Assembly: GCF_033097525.1 (NCBI RefSeq) | Contig: NZ_CP109907.1 | Span: 1 to 64,000 of the forward strand | Direction: 5' to 3' | DNA: 64,000 nt | Source of the DNA: Sphingobacterium sp. UGAL515B_05 | GTDB lineage: Bacteria; Bacteroidota; Bacteroidia; Sphingobacteriales; Sphingobacteriaceae | Part shown: positions 31,046 through 39,113 of the stretch, one piece after another | Layout of the letters: every line of letters starts with the position of its first letter | How positions within the stretch are numbered: the stretch's first letter is position 1 | The notes under the pieces: generated by a model | What the model was told of the DNA's origin: nothing | What the model saw: only the letters and a program-made list of their open reading frames with translations | Databases searched by the model: none | Translations under genes and position numbers: made by a program

Positions 31046-32059
31046 CTACTCAGCGTCACTATTACCTACAAAACTATTCAACTCTTTATTCACCTCATCC
31101 AGCAACTGTTGCTCTGTCGGTAGATAAAGGTCGTATTGACTTGCAACAATCTGTTTTTGGTCTTCAGGAAGCGTAAATTTAACGACCGCGTCGTTTTTAC
31201 TCGCACATAGCAAGATGCCAACCGTCGGATGTTCATGCGGAAGCTTTTCAATACGGTCATAGTAATTGACATACATCTGCAATTGACCAATGTCCTGATG
31301 CGTTAATTTATGGGTTTTAATTTCAATGATCACAAAACTTTGCAATAAACGGTTGTAAAAGACCAGATCAACAAAAAACTCATCGCCTTCGATATGAATA
31401 CGTTTTTGTCTAGCGACAAATGAAAATCCATTCCCTAATTCTAATAAGAACTCTTGAAGATGGGCAATAATGGCGCCCTCAAGATCTTTCTCATAGTAAG
31501 CGCTTTCCCGTTTCAAACCCAAAAATTCCAGCACCATCGGATCTTTGATAATCTCCTTCGCATCGGAAGGCATCTTCTCCTTTTTCGCTACAGCCAACAC
31601 ACTTTCTTTATCGTTGCTAAGCAACAGGCGTTCGTATAAATTCGTATTGATCTGCCGCTCAAGCTGCCGGACTGTCCAGTTATTCTTAATGGTCTCGGCG
31701 ATATAAAACTCACGTTGTTCTTCGCTCCTAAGACTTAAAAGTAGCTTGTATTGGCTCCAGCTCAATTGCGTCCACAGTGTAGACACAATTGGAAATGTGC
31801 GATAAAACTGACGGTACCAATTTAACTGTCTAGATGAAAAACCACTTCCAAACTCAGGCTGTAACTCTGCTGAAAGATATTTAATGATGTATTTTCCATA
31901 ATCAGCTCGATCCTTGCCTTCCTGTTCCTGCTCAAAAATACGTTTGCCTATGTGCCAGTACATTAATGTGCGTTGATGATCGACAGCACGCACAGCATTT
32001 TCCTTGGACTGCACAATAATTGCCTTTATATCGGATACTAAAGTTTGATCGGACACCAT
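31046..32059 (-). CDS. DUF1016/YhcG-family PD-(D/E)XK nuclease
   Basis: A 337-residue protein. The N-terminal DUF1016 domain carries YWHIGKRIFEQEQEG, GFSSRQLNWYRQFY and LSWSQYKLLLSL. The C-terminal nuclease-fold domain (about 190-330) has the catalytic pattern of Asp in FFVDLVFYN and E-x-K in VIIEIKTHK, followed by a Gln in DIGQLQMYV. The family is predicted to cut DNA and often occurs near restriction or other accessory genes. Here it stands alone. A -7 box and a palindrome lie upstream (32102-32143). Confidence 0.9.
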   Translation of the reverse strand: MVSDQTLVSDIKAIIVQSKENAVRAVDHQRTLMYWHIGKRIFEQEQEGKDRADYGKYIIKYLSAELQPEFGSGFSSRQLNWYRQFYRTFPIVSTLWTQLSWSQYKLLLSLRSEEQREFYIAETIKNNWTVRQLERQINTNLYERLLLSNDKESVLAVAKKEKMPSDAKEIIKDPMVLEFLGLKRESAYYEKDLEGAIIAHLQEFLLELGNGFSFVARQKRIHIEGDEFFVDLVFYNRLLQSFVIIEIKTHKLTHQDIGQLQMYVNYYDRIEKLPHEHPTVGILLCASKNDAVVKFTLPEDQKQIVASQYDLYLPTEQQLLDEVNKELNSFVGNSDAE

Positions 32060-32101
32060 AATTGTTTATTTTCTTGGTATTGCTTCTGTAAATGAATAAT
32101 A

Positions 32102-32143
32102 CAAAGATAACTACAAATAATTTAAATACTAAATATTTTAGTA
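32102..32143 (-). promoter_or_regulatory. Promoter and operator candidate of the DUF1016 gene
   Basis: TATCTTTG on the minus strand (32102-32109) is an exact -7 box, 42 nt before the start codon. A perfect inverted repeat TACTAAA-TAT-TTTAGTA (32127-32143) covers the place where the -33 element should be. Repressor binding there would block the promoter; this is inference. Confidence 0.5.
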
Positions 32144-32323
32144 AATAATTCCCTGTCACATCAAATTTAATTACCCTCTTCAAGAATTATTAGCTAAAAT
32201 GATTCTTTTCTATATTTTTAAATTTCAGTTCCTTTTTAAAATCAACAGAAAAGGAGATACGCGAGAATTTACTTTTATTCTATCATAAAGTTTGGCTAAC
32301 TTCACTGACAAGAAGAAAAGTAA

Positions 32324-32923
32324 ATGAAAATAGCTGACAATTATTTATCTGGTTTAAAGAAAGCATACTATGACAATGGTAACGAAGAAACCTGGAATCA
32401 TTTTGAACAGATTAAACATGGTGCAAGCAAAACAGATATTAAGAAACTTCAAGAAGCTTTTCCAGCAATCCCCCAGGGACTGGTCGATTTGCTCGAATAT
32501 GTCGATGGGACTTATTGGAGGACTTATGCCGATGAAGAAATTGCCTTTTTCTTTTTGGGGTCTGACTTAAATGAGTATCCTTATTATCTGCTATCATCTA
32601 AGGAAATGGTAGATAATCAACATATTGCGCACACCTATTATGCTGACTATATTGACCGAAAATACGATCATGTAGAGATCGACAACAAGATTACTGATAA
32701 ATCAACGGACTTAAAATGGCTTCATTTTTCCGATTGTATGAATAACGGCGGGACTTCTCAATTATTTGTAGATTTCAGCCCCTCCGGAAAAGGTAAAAAA
32801 GGACAAATCGTACGCTTTGTGCACGACCCTGATGAGTTTCGTGTCATAGCGGATAGTTTCGATGCGTATCTCCAGCTACTGATCAATACTGGTTGCAATT
32901 TTATTGATGAAGAAAGTATCTAA
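32324..32923 (+). CDS. SMI1/KNR4-family protein
   Basis: A 199-residue protein with the SMI1/KNR4 fold. The N-terminal part has IKKLQEAFPAIPQGLVDLLEYVDG, then IAFFFLGSDLNEYPYYLLS, with later beta strands around LKWLHFSDC and SQLFVDFSPS. Many bacterial members are immunity proteins against polymorphic toxins, others have unknown roles. No intact toxin gene is adjacent, only a lipase fragment downstream on the same strand, so an orphan immunity gene is one reading. Confidence 0.85.
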   Translation: MKIADNYLSGLKKAYYDNGNEETWNHFEQIKHGASKTDIKKLQEAFPAIPQGLVDLLEYVDGTYWRTYADEEIAFFFLGSDLNEYPYYLLSSKEMVDNQHIAHTYYADYIDRKYDHVEIDNKITDKSTDLKWLHFSDCMNNGGTSQLFVDFSPSGKGKKGQIVRFVHDPDEFRVIADSFDAYLQLLINTGCNFIDEESI

Positions 32924-33016
32924 AAGCATCTAAATAGTGGTTTTCCCCTAGTTTATAAATGCGATAAAGCTAATTTGAAAAATCTATTGGATGGATCAAA
33001 AACGTATAAAAAAACA

Positions 33017-33484
33017 ATGAATGCCTTTAAATTAAGATATCCTATTATATTGATCCATGGTACCGCAGCTGGAGATAGTAGTTTGTTTTGGGGCAGGATT
33101 CCCAAGACTTTCAAAAAAAACAATATTTCATTTTTTTATGGTAAGACCGATGGATGGGGCACCGTTGCTAACAATGCACAGATGCTGAAAAGAAATCTTT
33201 CAGATCTTGCAGAAAAAACCGGTGTCACTAAATTTAATCTCATCGCCCATTCTAAAGGTGGGATCGACGCCCGCTATTTTATTTCAACGCTAAAAGGCCA
33301 TCAAATGGTGGCCTCTTTAAGCACATTATCCACGCCACACTTAGGAACACCAATAGCAGATTATCTAATGGAAAAACATCTATCCGGGGATTCTGTTACA
33401 AAAAAACTGATCCAACGTATTTCTTTCTTATTCGGTGGTCAATCTCCCGCCGCAATCGAATTAATCCGAAGAGGAAAAACATGA
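33017..33484 (+). CDS. Alpha/beta-hydrolase (lipase) N-terminal fragment, probably truncated
   Basis: A 155-residue frame from the ATG at 33017; an in-frame TTG at 32975 would add 14 residues. It has the oxyanion-hole segment ILIHGTAAGDS and the nucleophile elbow IAHSKGGIDARY, followed by STPHLGTPIADY, as in bacterial triacylglycerol lipases. It stops about 75 residues after the elbow, before the Asp and His of the catalytic triad. The stop is 14 nt from the convergent SWIM gene, so no continuation is possible in place. It is either a pseudogene or a shortened protein of other function. Confidence 0.7.
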   Translation: MNAFKLRYPIILIHGTAAGDSSLFWGRIPKTFKKNNISFFYGKTDGWGTVANNAQMLKRNLSDLAEKTGVTKFNLIAHSKGGIDARYFISTLKGHQMVASLSTLSTPHLGTPIADYLMEKHLSGDSVTKKLIQRISFLFGGQSPAAIELIRRGKT

Positions 33485-33497
33485 GGAAATACACATG

Positions 33498-34832
33498 CTA
33501 ACCATTCAACATCTTGACGGCAAGTATATGTTTGCATAACCCTCTTTTTCCCAGATGATTGGTAAACCAATTGCAGGTACATTGCTGCTTGTCGCCCTGT
33601 ATAATGACGGTATGTTGCACACCTGATCCATCCACTCTAGCTTCAACATAATCCCTTGTATTCTTAACAAATTGTACACCTGCTGTCGCAACAAGTTTTT
33701 TAGCATTTTTTAGCCTTGGGTTCAATGCCAAGATACGTTCCATCTTAAACGGTAATCGTCTATAATAGTGCTGATGGCTATGCAAATCATAACCAAGCAA
33801 CCCAATAGAAGACAATGATGCTGATAGCGTGTCCATCGTATCAAAGTCGACATCATGCTCAATTGAAAGCATTGTTGGATCAAATAACTCGTTGGATTTA
33901 AGTAATCCGTTGACCGCATGTATCCATTCATCTGGAACGGCCTTAATCATATTTTCCAATACATTACCTTCGCCCGAAAATCCGCGATAACTATCTGGTG
34001 ACAACGCAAGAGTCAGTCTCATTTTACCAAAGTCGGCAACAAAAGCTGCACTTTCACCTCCTTTTTCCTGATAAACAAGCAACTTATCTGCGTAAGTCAG
34101 CAATCCCTCCAATAAACGCAACCGTTGTAAACCACCAATACGCACCGCATCACCTGTACTTATAGGGGAAAACACAAACCGGTTAGCCCTTTTCGTCAGA
34201 TAAAATTCCCCCTTCACATTCCCTTTCGGAATGCCCTGAAATAATTGGATAAGCTGAATTTTATTTAATTCAAACTGTAACTCCATACCCGCCAAATATA
34301 ATTGGACCGAAGTCAGTCCTTTGATCCAACGCGGGGGCAAAGTCACTTTCTTTTCGGTCACTTTAGCCTTATCAGTACTAATGGCAACCTCATTGCTTCC
34401 TACTCCCAACACCATCTTTTCGGTTTTCTTGACAGCATTTAACGCATTGAGCATCGGCTCATTGAAATCCACATTGGTTGTACCACTCGTAATAAACTCC
34501 CCATCAATAGCATCTTCCAATAAATCCAGGCGTGCATAAACACCATTACAGGAAGAAAAGCCCTCAAAACGAATCTGATTGGTACCAGCAGAAACGATAG
34601 GATCCCGTAAACTCGGAGGTACGGGACCAAAACTTGACCGCACTACTTTCGACAAGGTCAACAAACATTTGGATGTCAGTAAAGGATCCGTCAAACTCCC
34701 CCAAAAGAAACAAGGTACATTGGCGATTTCTGCCAATTCCGACTGATGTGCCAATACCAATTGCTGTATGCCCGATTGTTGGGTCAGTTGTGAATTTCTT
34801 GCATAGCTAATCGCTAAATCTTGCTCTGCCAT
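33498..34832 (-). CDS. SWIM zinc-finger protein
   Basis: A 444-residue protein whose last 35 residues hold a SWIM zinc finger (CTC near the start, then GLCKHILAV: the CxC...CxH pattern). The long N-terminal part has no recognised domain. It starts 4 nt after the WGR-protein gene, so the two are co-transcribed. In other bacteria SWIM proteins occur with WGR, MoxR-ATPase and vWA proteins in conserved clusters. Here only the WGR partner is present. Confidence 0.88.
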   Translation of the reverse strand: MAEQDLAISYARNSQLTQQSGIQQLVLAHQSELAEIANVPCFFWGSLTDPLLTSKCLLTLSKVVRSSFGPVPPSLRDPIVSAGTNQIRFEGFSSCNGVYARLDLLEDAIDGEFITSGTTNVDFNEPMLNALNAVKKTEKMVLGVGSNEVAISTDKAKVTEKKVTLPPRWIKGLTSVQLYLAGMELQFELNKIQLIQLFQGIPKGNVKGEFYLTKRANRFVFSPISTGDAVRIGGLQRLRLLEGLLTYADKLLVYQEKGGESAAFVADFGKMRLTLALSPDSYRGFSGEGNVLENMIKAVPDEWIHAVNGLLKSNELFDPTMLSIEHDVDFDTMDTLSASLSSIGLLGYDLHSHQHYYRRLPFKMERILALNPRLKNAKKLVATAGVQFVKNTRDYVEARVDGSGVQHTVIIQGDKQQCTCNWFTNHLGKRGLCKHILAVKMLNG

Positions 34833-34836
34833 ATTG

Positions 34837-37800
34837 TTATTTTCTTATTTTTTTCAAAATGGGTTGTAAACTCTTATATATTTCCAGCTTCTCAAAAACC
34901 TGTTGAAGATCATCCGGAAAATGATATTGTTCCTTGTTCATCAAATCGTAATAATATTCGACGATTTTCTTAAAATTGGTCGGCATTTTTTCAGCAATGA
35001 TGTAATGCGCAAAAGCCGCATCCAATAGCTGCAACAAAGCATTGTTATGCTTCGAAGATATATCGCGACATTGCTCCAACACTTCAATACAACGGCCAAT
35101 CGGACCATACCCATTGCTCAGCAACATTCCCAATTGTTCACCTAATACAGTGGTGTCCAATCTATTTTCGTTAACTGCAGCCAAGATGACTTCAACAGCC
35201 ATCGCACGCACCTCCTTCTCTTTATTGAAGAGCGAAGTTGCCAGGTATAGGTTGGACTGTTGATCAAAACGGAAAAAATCGTACAGCATCTCTTGCAGAT
35301 AGGCTGCCGAAGACTTTCCACCGATATCGCTTTTGCTATTCAGCCCCATCGTTAAAAACATAGAAAGACTTTCCGTATTCTGTGGCATCAAACTATGCAT
35401 ATAAGGGACATCTGCCCTATATAAATAATAAGACAATAAAACATCGTTCCCACGGTTGAAAATATCTTTGTGATACAAAAAGGTATCCGTTCCTAGCTTG
35501 TATGGGGGGAAATGATAGGTGAGCTTATCTCCGTTATATACCTGCTCGGATTTTCTAGTCGTATAGTTATAACCGTTATAATAGGTTGGTTCTATTTTCA
35601 AGACCGGACGGAATGGCTGTCCAGCGAAAGGAATATCCGCCAAAGGCTCTTTGTTAAATTCTTCAAAATAGGTATCACGATGATGCGTGCGCGCCACTGT
35701 AGCCCATACACCAATCCAATTGAACTGATCGGAATCTTTGGAAGACAATAAATTTTTAAGCCAAGATTGCTGCTGAACCCTCATCGGATTCAAACCTAGG
35801 GCATAGCTGATCACATCCTGTACCTGCTGTTCCTTTATTTGTTTTATCAGTACTTCAATTCCTTCCAGATCTTCACGGACAGTACGGCTCAGTGCTATAG
35901 ACAAATCCAATAAATTGATTCTCACCCCTGCTTCCTGGTAAGCCAAAATACGCTTAACGAGAATCGTCGGCGCGATCCAAAATGGTCGATGTGTCGGCAG
36001 ACTCAAAAGTGGCAGGCGGATACCATCAATCCGATAACGTTGCAATAGCTCCAATTGGCTGCCCATGAGACTGACCCATTTGGAGTAATTGTGATACCGA
36101 TCCTTATCTTTATATACTACCGTGGGTTTATAATACATATTAATGAAGGTCCCTGAGAAATGATTGTACCAGGAAGATTCGCGATAAGCTCCTGTTAGCT
36201 GTTTTATATAAGGCTCCAGCTGGATCTGATAGTCTGAGGGAAAAACAGCTGCCTGTTGTACCCAGGCATTCATTAGGATCTCCACCTGAATGGGGTCGGA
36301 ACCTCCGATTACCTCCCCTACCTTGAAAAATAACTCGTTCCAGGTCTGTGGATAGTCATAAGCTTCGTTCAGGTAACGAACTTCTGTTGGCTGATAAATA
36401 TATTGCGCTGAAGATTGACCATTCAGCTCTGCTAGGATTTCGGCTTCAGAATATCCATCCTCTTGCAAAAGATGCTTCAGGTCAACAGCCACTGAACCCA
36501 TCATTTGGGCTTTATATAACTGAAGCTTACCGGAAAGTTCTTCTGAAGGCTCTGTCTGATTTTTTAAGATGAATTTACTTGCTCTTTCCTGTAACTGTAG
36601 GTCCGAAATCATAAATAGATCCGCAGCCAGGGAAACAAATCGCTCCCGCCATTCCGGTTTTTGTTTCAATAGCTTATCAAATTGAATCAAAAGAGTTTTA
36701 AGACTTGTCTTAATATCACTACGCATAAAGATAGGTTCGGCCCAATCTAAAAATTCCTGTAACTGGAAATCACGATGCGCTAAGAATGGTTTTAAATACT
36801 CAACCACAAAATTGACCACAGCACTATGCTCAGCATGCAATAAAGGGAAAAACTGTTGCTGATATTCAACAACTGTATTCTCGGAAAGCTTCATCCGCTC
36901 AATAAGCTTTCTGAAATAGCTTTTTAGATTATTATTCCAATTTTTGGTTTGAGCTTCGAGCGCTCCAGTGATGATGAGTACCGGATCAATTTTTCCGTTT
37001 TCCAACAACGTATCGAACACTCTATCCCATAACAGTTCATTGACGGCGTTCTGATAGTTATAATTCCAATACGTGCTGTGAATGCCCGTTTCATATTCAA
37101 ATACCAAAGGAATATCCCTTTGGATCGTCAATTCATCTGTTGTTAGCAGCTCAAAAAACTTTTTGGATTCATAATTATTAAACCCAGAAATTGAACTTGC
37201 ATAAAGCTCCGGTTCAAACTCGATATGCCCCATTTGCTCCAAAAAACGGAGGTTGTCGTAATTAATCTGCTGCCACTCATTTTTACGAACCAACTGTAAT
37301 AAATATCCGCCCAACCAATTGGGCTTCGCATAGTCAAGGATCTGTATCACCTCCTTACTCCGGGCCTGGTTCAAAAGTTCATAAAAAATATCCCAATTGC
37401 CGGCATCGGAGCCGGAAAATGTAGCGAGCGCCAGTAATTTTACTGTACGCTGTTGCTCCTTCGTACCCCGTGTCCCCCAGTTGTACTGCGTCTTATTTTT
37501 AAATTCAGGATCTTTGGAGAGATCACTGTAGTCGACCCAATATCGCTTGGCTACACGAATTTCTTTTTTTAAAATTTCCAGGTTGCCACTGGAATATTCT
37601 TCCAGAAAAGGGATGATATCTTCCGTCCTTGCCTCTTTAATAAGCAACTTCAGTGCTGCTACCGCTTCTTCTTTTCGCTGACTGGCAGCCGTTGGCTGTC
37701 GAACAGCGGATCCTTTTTCCTTGCTATCTGCATCTACAGCACCATCTTCAGAATAGCCCTTTTTGGTCTTTTCTGCAATTAATTTATCTGCATCTTTAAG

Positions 37801-37947
37801 ACAGGCTTCCTCGGAATCAAAGGTTTTACTTTTACTTTGTCCAGCGGTTCCGTTCCGTCCATAGGTGACTGTATGGATTGCTCCCGTTGTTTGTATTTCC
37901 CAAAATTTATCCGATGTACCGTCTATGTATTTTAAGTGCTTAAACAT
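34837..37947 (-). CDS. WGR-domain protein, large, HEAT-like
   Basis: A 1036-residue protein. Residues 1-70 are a WGR domain (KFWEIQTTGAIHTVTYGRNGTAG), a nucleic-acid-binding module best known from PARP-1 and E. coli MolR/YehI. A charged linker follows. The remaining 900 residues are largely helical, with no recognised catalytic motif, and probably form a repeat solenoid. It is the first gene of a two-gene operon with the SWIM protein. The role of such pairs is unknown. A weak -7-like TACTTTCG lies at 37995-38002 on the minus strand. Confidence 0.85.
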   Translation of the reverse strand: MFKHLKYIDGTSDKFWEIQTTGAIHTVTYGRNGTAGQSKSKTFDSEEACLKDADKLIAEKTKKGYSEDGAVDADSKEKGSAVRQPTAASQRKEEAVAALKLLIKEARTEDIIPFLEEYSSGNLEILKKEIRVAKRYWVDYSDLSKDPEFKNKTQYNWGTRGTKEQQRTVKLLALATFSGSDAGNWDIFYELLNQARSKEVIQILDYAKPNWLGGYLLQLVRKNEWQQINYDNLRFLEQMGHIEFEPELYASSISGFNNYESKKFFELLTTDELTIQRDIPLVFEYETGIHSTYWNYNYQNAVNELLWDRVFDTLLENGKIDPVLIITGALEAQTKNWNNNLKSYFRKLIERMKLSENTVVEYQQQFFPLLHAEHSAVVNFVVEYLKPFLAHRDFQLQEFLDWAEPIFMRSDIKTSLKTLLIQFDKLLKQKPEWRERFVSLAADLFMISDLQLQERASKFILKNQTEPSEELSGKLQLYKAQMMGSVAVDLKHLLQEDGYSEAEILAELNGQSSAQYIYQPTEVRYLNEAYDYPQTWNELFFKVGEVIGGSDPIQVEILMNAWVQQAAVFPSDYQIQLEPYIKQLTGAYRESSWYNHFSGTFINMYYKPTVVYKDKDRYHNYSKWVSLMGSQLELLQRYRIDGIRLPLLSLPTHRPFWIAPTILVKRILAYQEAGVRINLLDLSIALSRTVREDLEGIEVLIKQIKEQQVQDVISYALGLNPMRVQQQSWLKNLLSSKDSDQFNWIGVWATVARTHHRDTYFEEFNKEPLADIPFAGQPFRPVLKIEPTYYNGYNYTTRKSEQVYNGDKLTYHFPPYKLGTDTFLYHKDIFNRGNDVLLSYYLYRADVPYMHSLMPQNTESLSMFLTMGLNSKSDIGGKSSAAYLQEMLYDFFRFDQQSNLYLATSLFNKEKEVRAMAVEVILAAVNENRLDTTVLGEQLGMLLSNGYGPIGRCIEVLEQCRDISSKHNNALLQLLDAAFAHYIIAEKMPTNFKKIVEYYYDLMNKEQYHFPDDLQQVFEKLEIYKSLQPILKKIRK

Positions 37948-38039
37948 TATTTATAACTGTAATATCAATTATTTCGCTTGCTGTTTAAATATAACGAAAG
38001 TAGAGAAAAAAACGTATATTGACATTAAATCACAGCCGC

Positions 38040-38921
38040 ATGAAACGTTTATATATCCTATTTAGCTTTGCTTTGTTATTTTCGGCAACAATGATTGCGA
38101 AAGCTGGTCTTTCTCATCATAAAAACTATTCAAGACAATTGACTGACACGCTGTCTGACAATGTCAGAAAGTATATTACACAATTAGCTGTTTTGGATGG
38201 CTTTGATAAAAGCTCCATTAAAATAAAAATTGATAGCTGGGGTGAGGTAATTGTCACGGATAACTGGGGTAAAAATGCTAAATACAGCAAAAGTCATTGG
38301 GACGGATATACAAAAACGGACAACGATGGGCTTAAAACATCGGTAAAACAGGATTTTTTAGGTAATATCGTCGTAAAATATAACGACGGAAATGAAAAAA
38401 CGGTCAGAAAAAACATAAGTGGCGATTTTGACATCCCTGATCAAGACAGAGCTCCATCCGCCGCTTCCATCAATATTCTCGATAATTTGAAAATCCGCGA
38501 CGACCACGGTAACCTCACCACTATTTCAAAAAATATCTTCGGCGGTTTAGATATCCGTGATGCAAATGGCAACCAAACTACTGTATCTAAAAATGTTGTT
38601 GGCGACTTAGACATTCGTGACAGCCGAGGAAATAGCAGTCGCGTATCAAAGGATATTTTAGGAAATTTGACAATTGAAAGTAACACGGGTAAACGTACAA
38701 CCATAAGAACCGACATATTGGGCGATAAAACAATTGAAGATAACAAAGGGACTCGTATTACGGTAAGAAAGGATATATTCGGAAATTATGAAGCGAGCGA
38801 TAACAACGGAAACCGGGCGTCAATTAAAAAGGATATCTTTGGAACGGTAATGATTGACGATCCAAAAGGGATCTTGGAAACTGTAAAACTTCAACTGATC
38901 GAAGATTTATTGAGAAAATAA
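38040..38921 (+). CDS. Secreted protein of eleven 20-residue repeats
   Basis: A 293-residue protein from the ATG at 38040 (MKRLYILFSFALLFSATMIAKAG, a signal peptide); an in-frame TTG at 38019 is less likely. From about residue 60 to 280 it consists of near-perfect 20-residue repeats of the form (L/F)G(N/D)LxIxDxxGNxTTVxK(N/D)I. The turn glycines fall at 77, 97, 117, 157, 177, 197, 217, 237, 257 and 277; the unit at 137 is divergent. Such regular hydrophobic spacing suggests a beta-solenoid or beta-roll, presumably in the periplasm or at the surface. No family was recognised. Confidence 0.8.
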   Translation: MKRLYILFSFALLFSATMIAKAGLSHHKNYSRQLTDTLSDNVRKYITQLAVLDGFDKSSIKIKIDSWGEVIVTDNWGKNAKYSKSHWDGYTKTDNDGLKTSVKQDFLGNIVVKYNDGNEKTVRKNISGDFDIPDQDRAPSAASINILDNLKIRDDHGNLTTISKNIFGGLDIRDANGNQTTVSKNVVGDLDIRDSRGNSSRVSKDILGNLTIESNTGKRTTIRTDILGDKTIEDNKGTRITVRKDIFGNYEASDNNGNRASIKKDIFGTVMIDDPKGILETVKLQLIEDLLRK

Positions 38922-39113
38922 AAACTACCAGCTTGCGCAACATTTAGTGTATTAATCGAGTATTTTACCTATATAGACCGGAAATTTTCACAAAACCAGT
39001 AGGTATCACAGTCAAAAATACGTATACAGAAAGACTGAGAAAATTCAATTTTAAATTTTCAACAGATAAAGCGCAAATGGAAACTTATATATCCTCAAAC
39101 TACGAATATGACA

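Noticed and set aside
33017-33484. Frameshift in the lipase gene
   Set aside because: Nothing after the stop resembles the missing lipase C terminus in any frame; the next sequence is the SWIM gene on the other strand.
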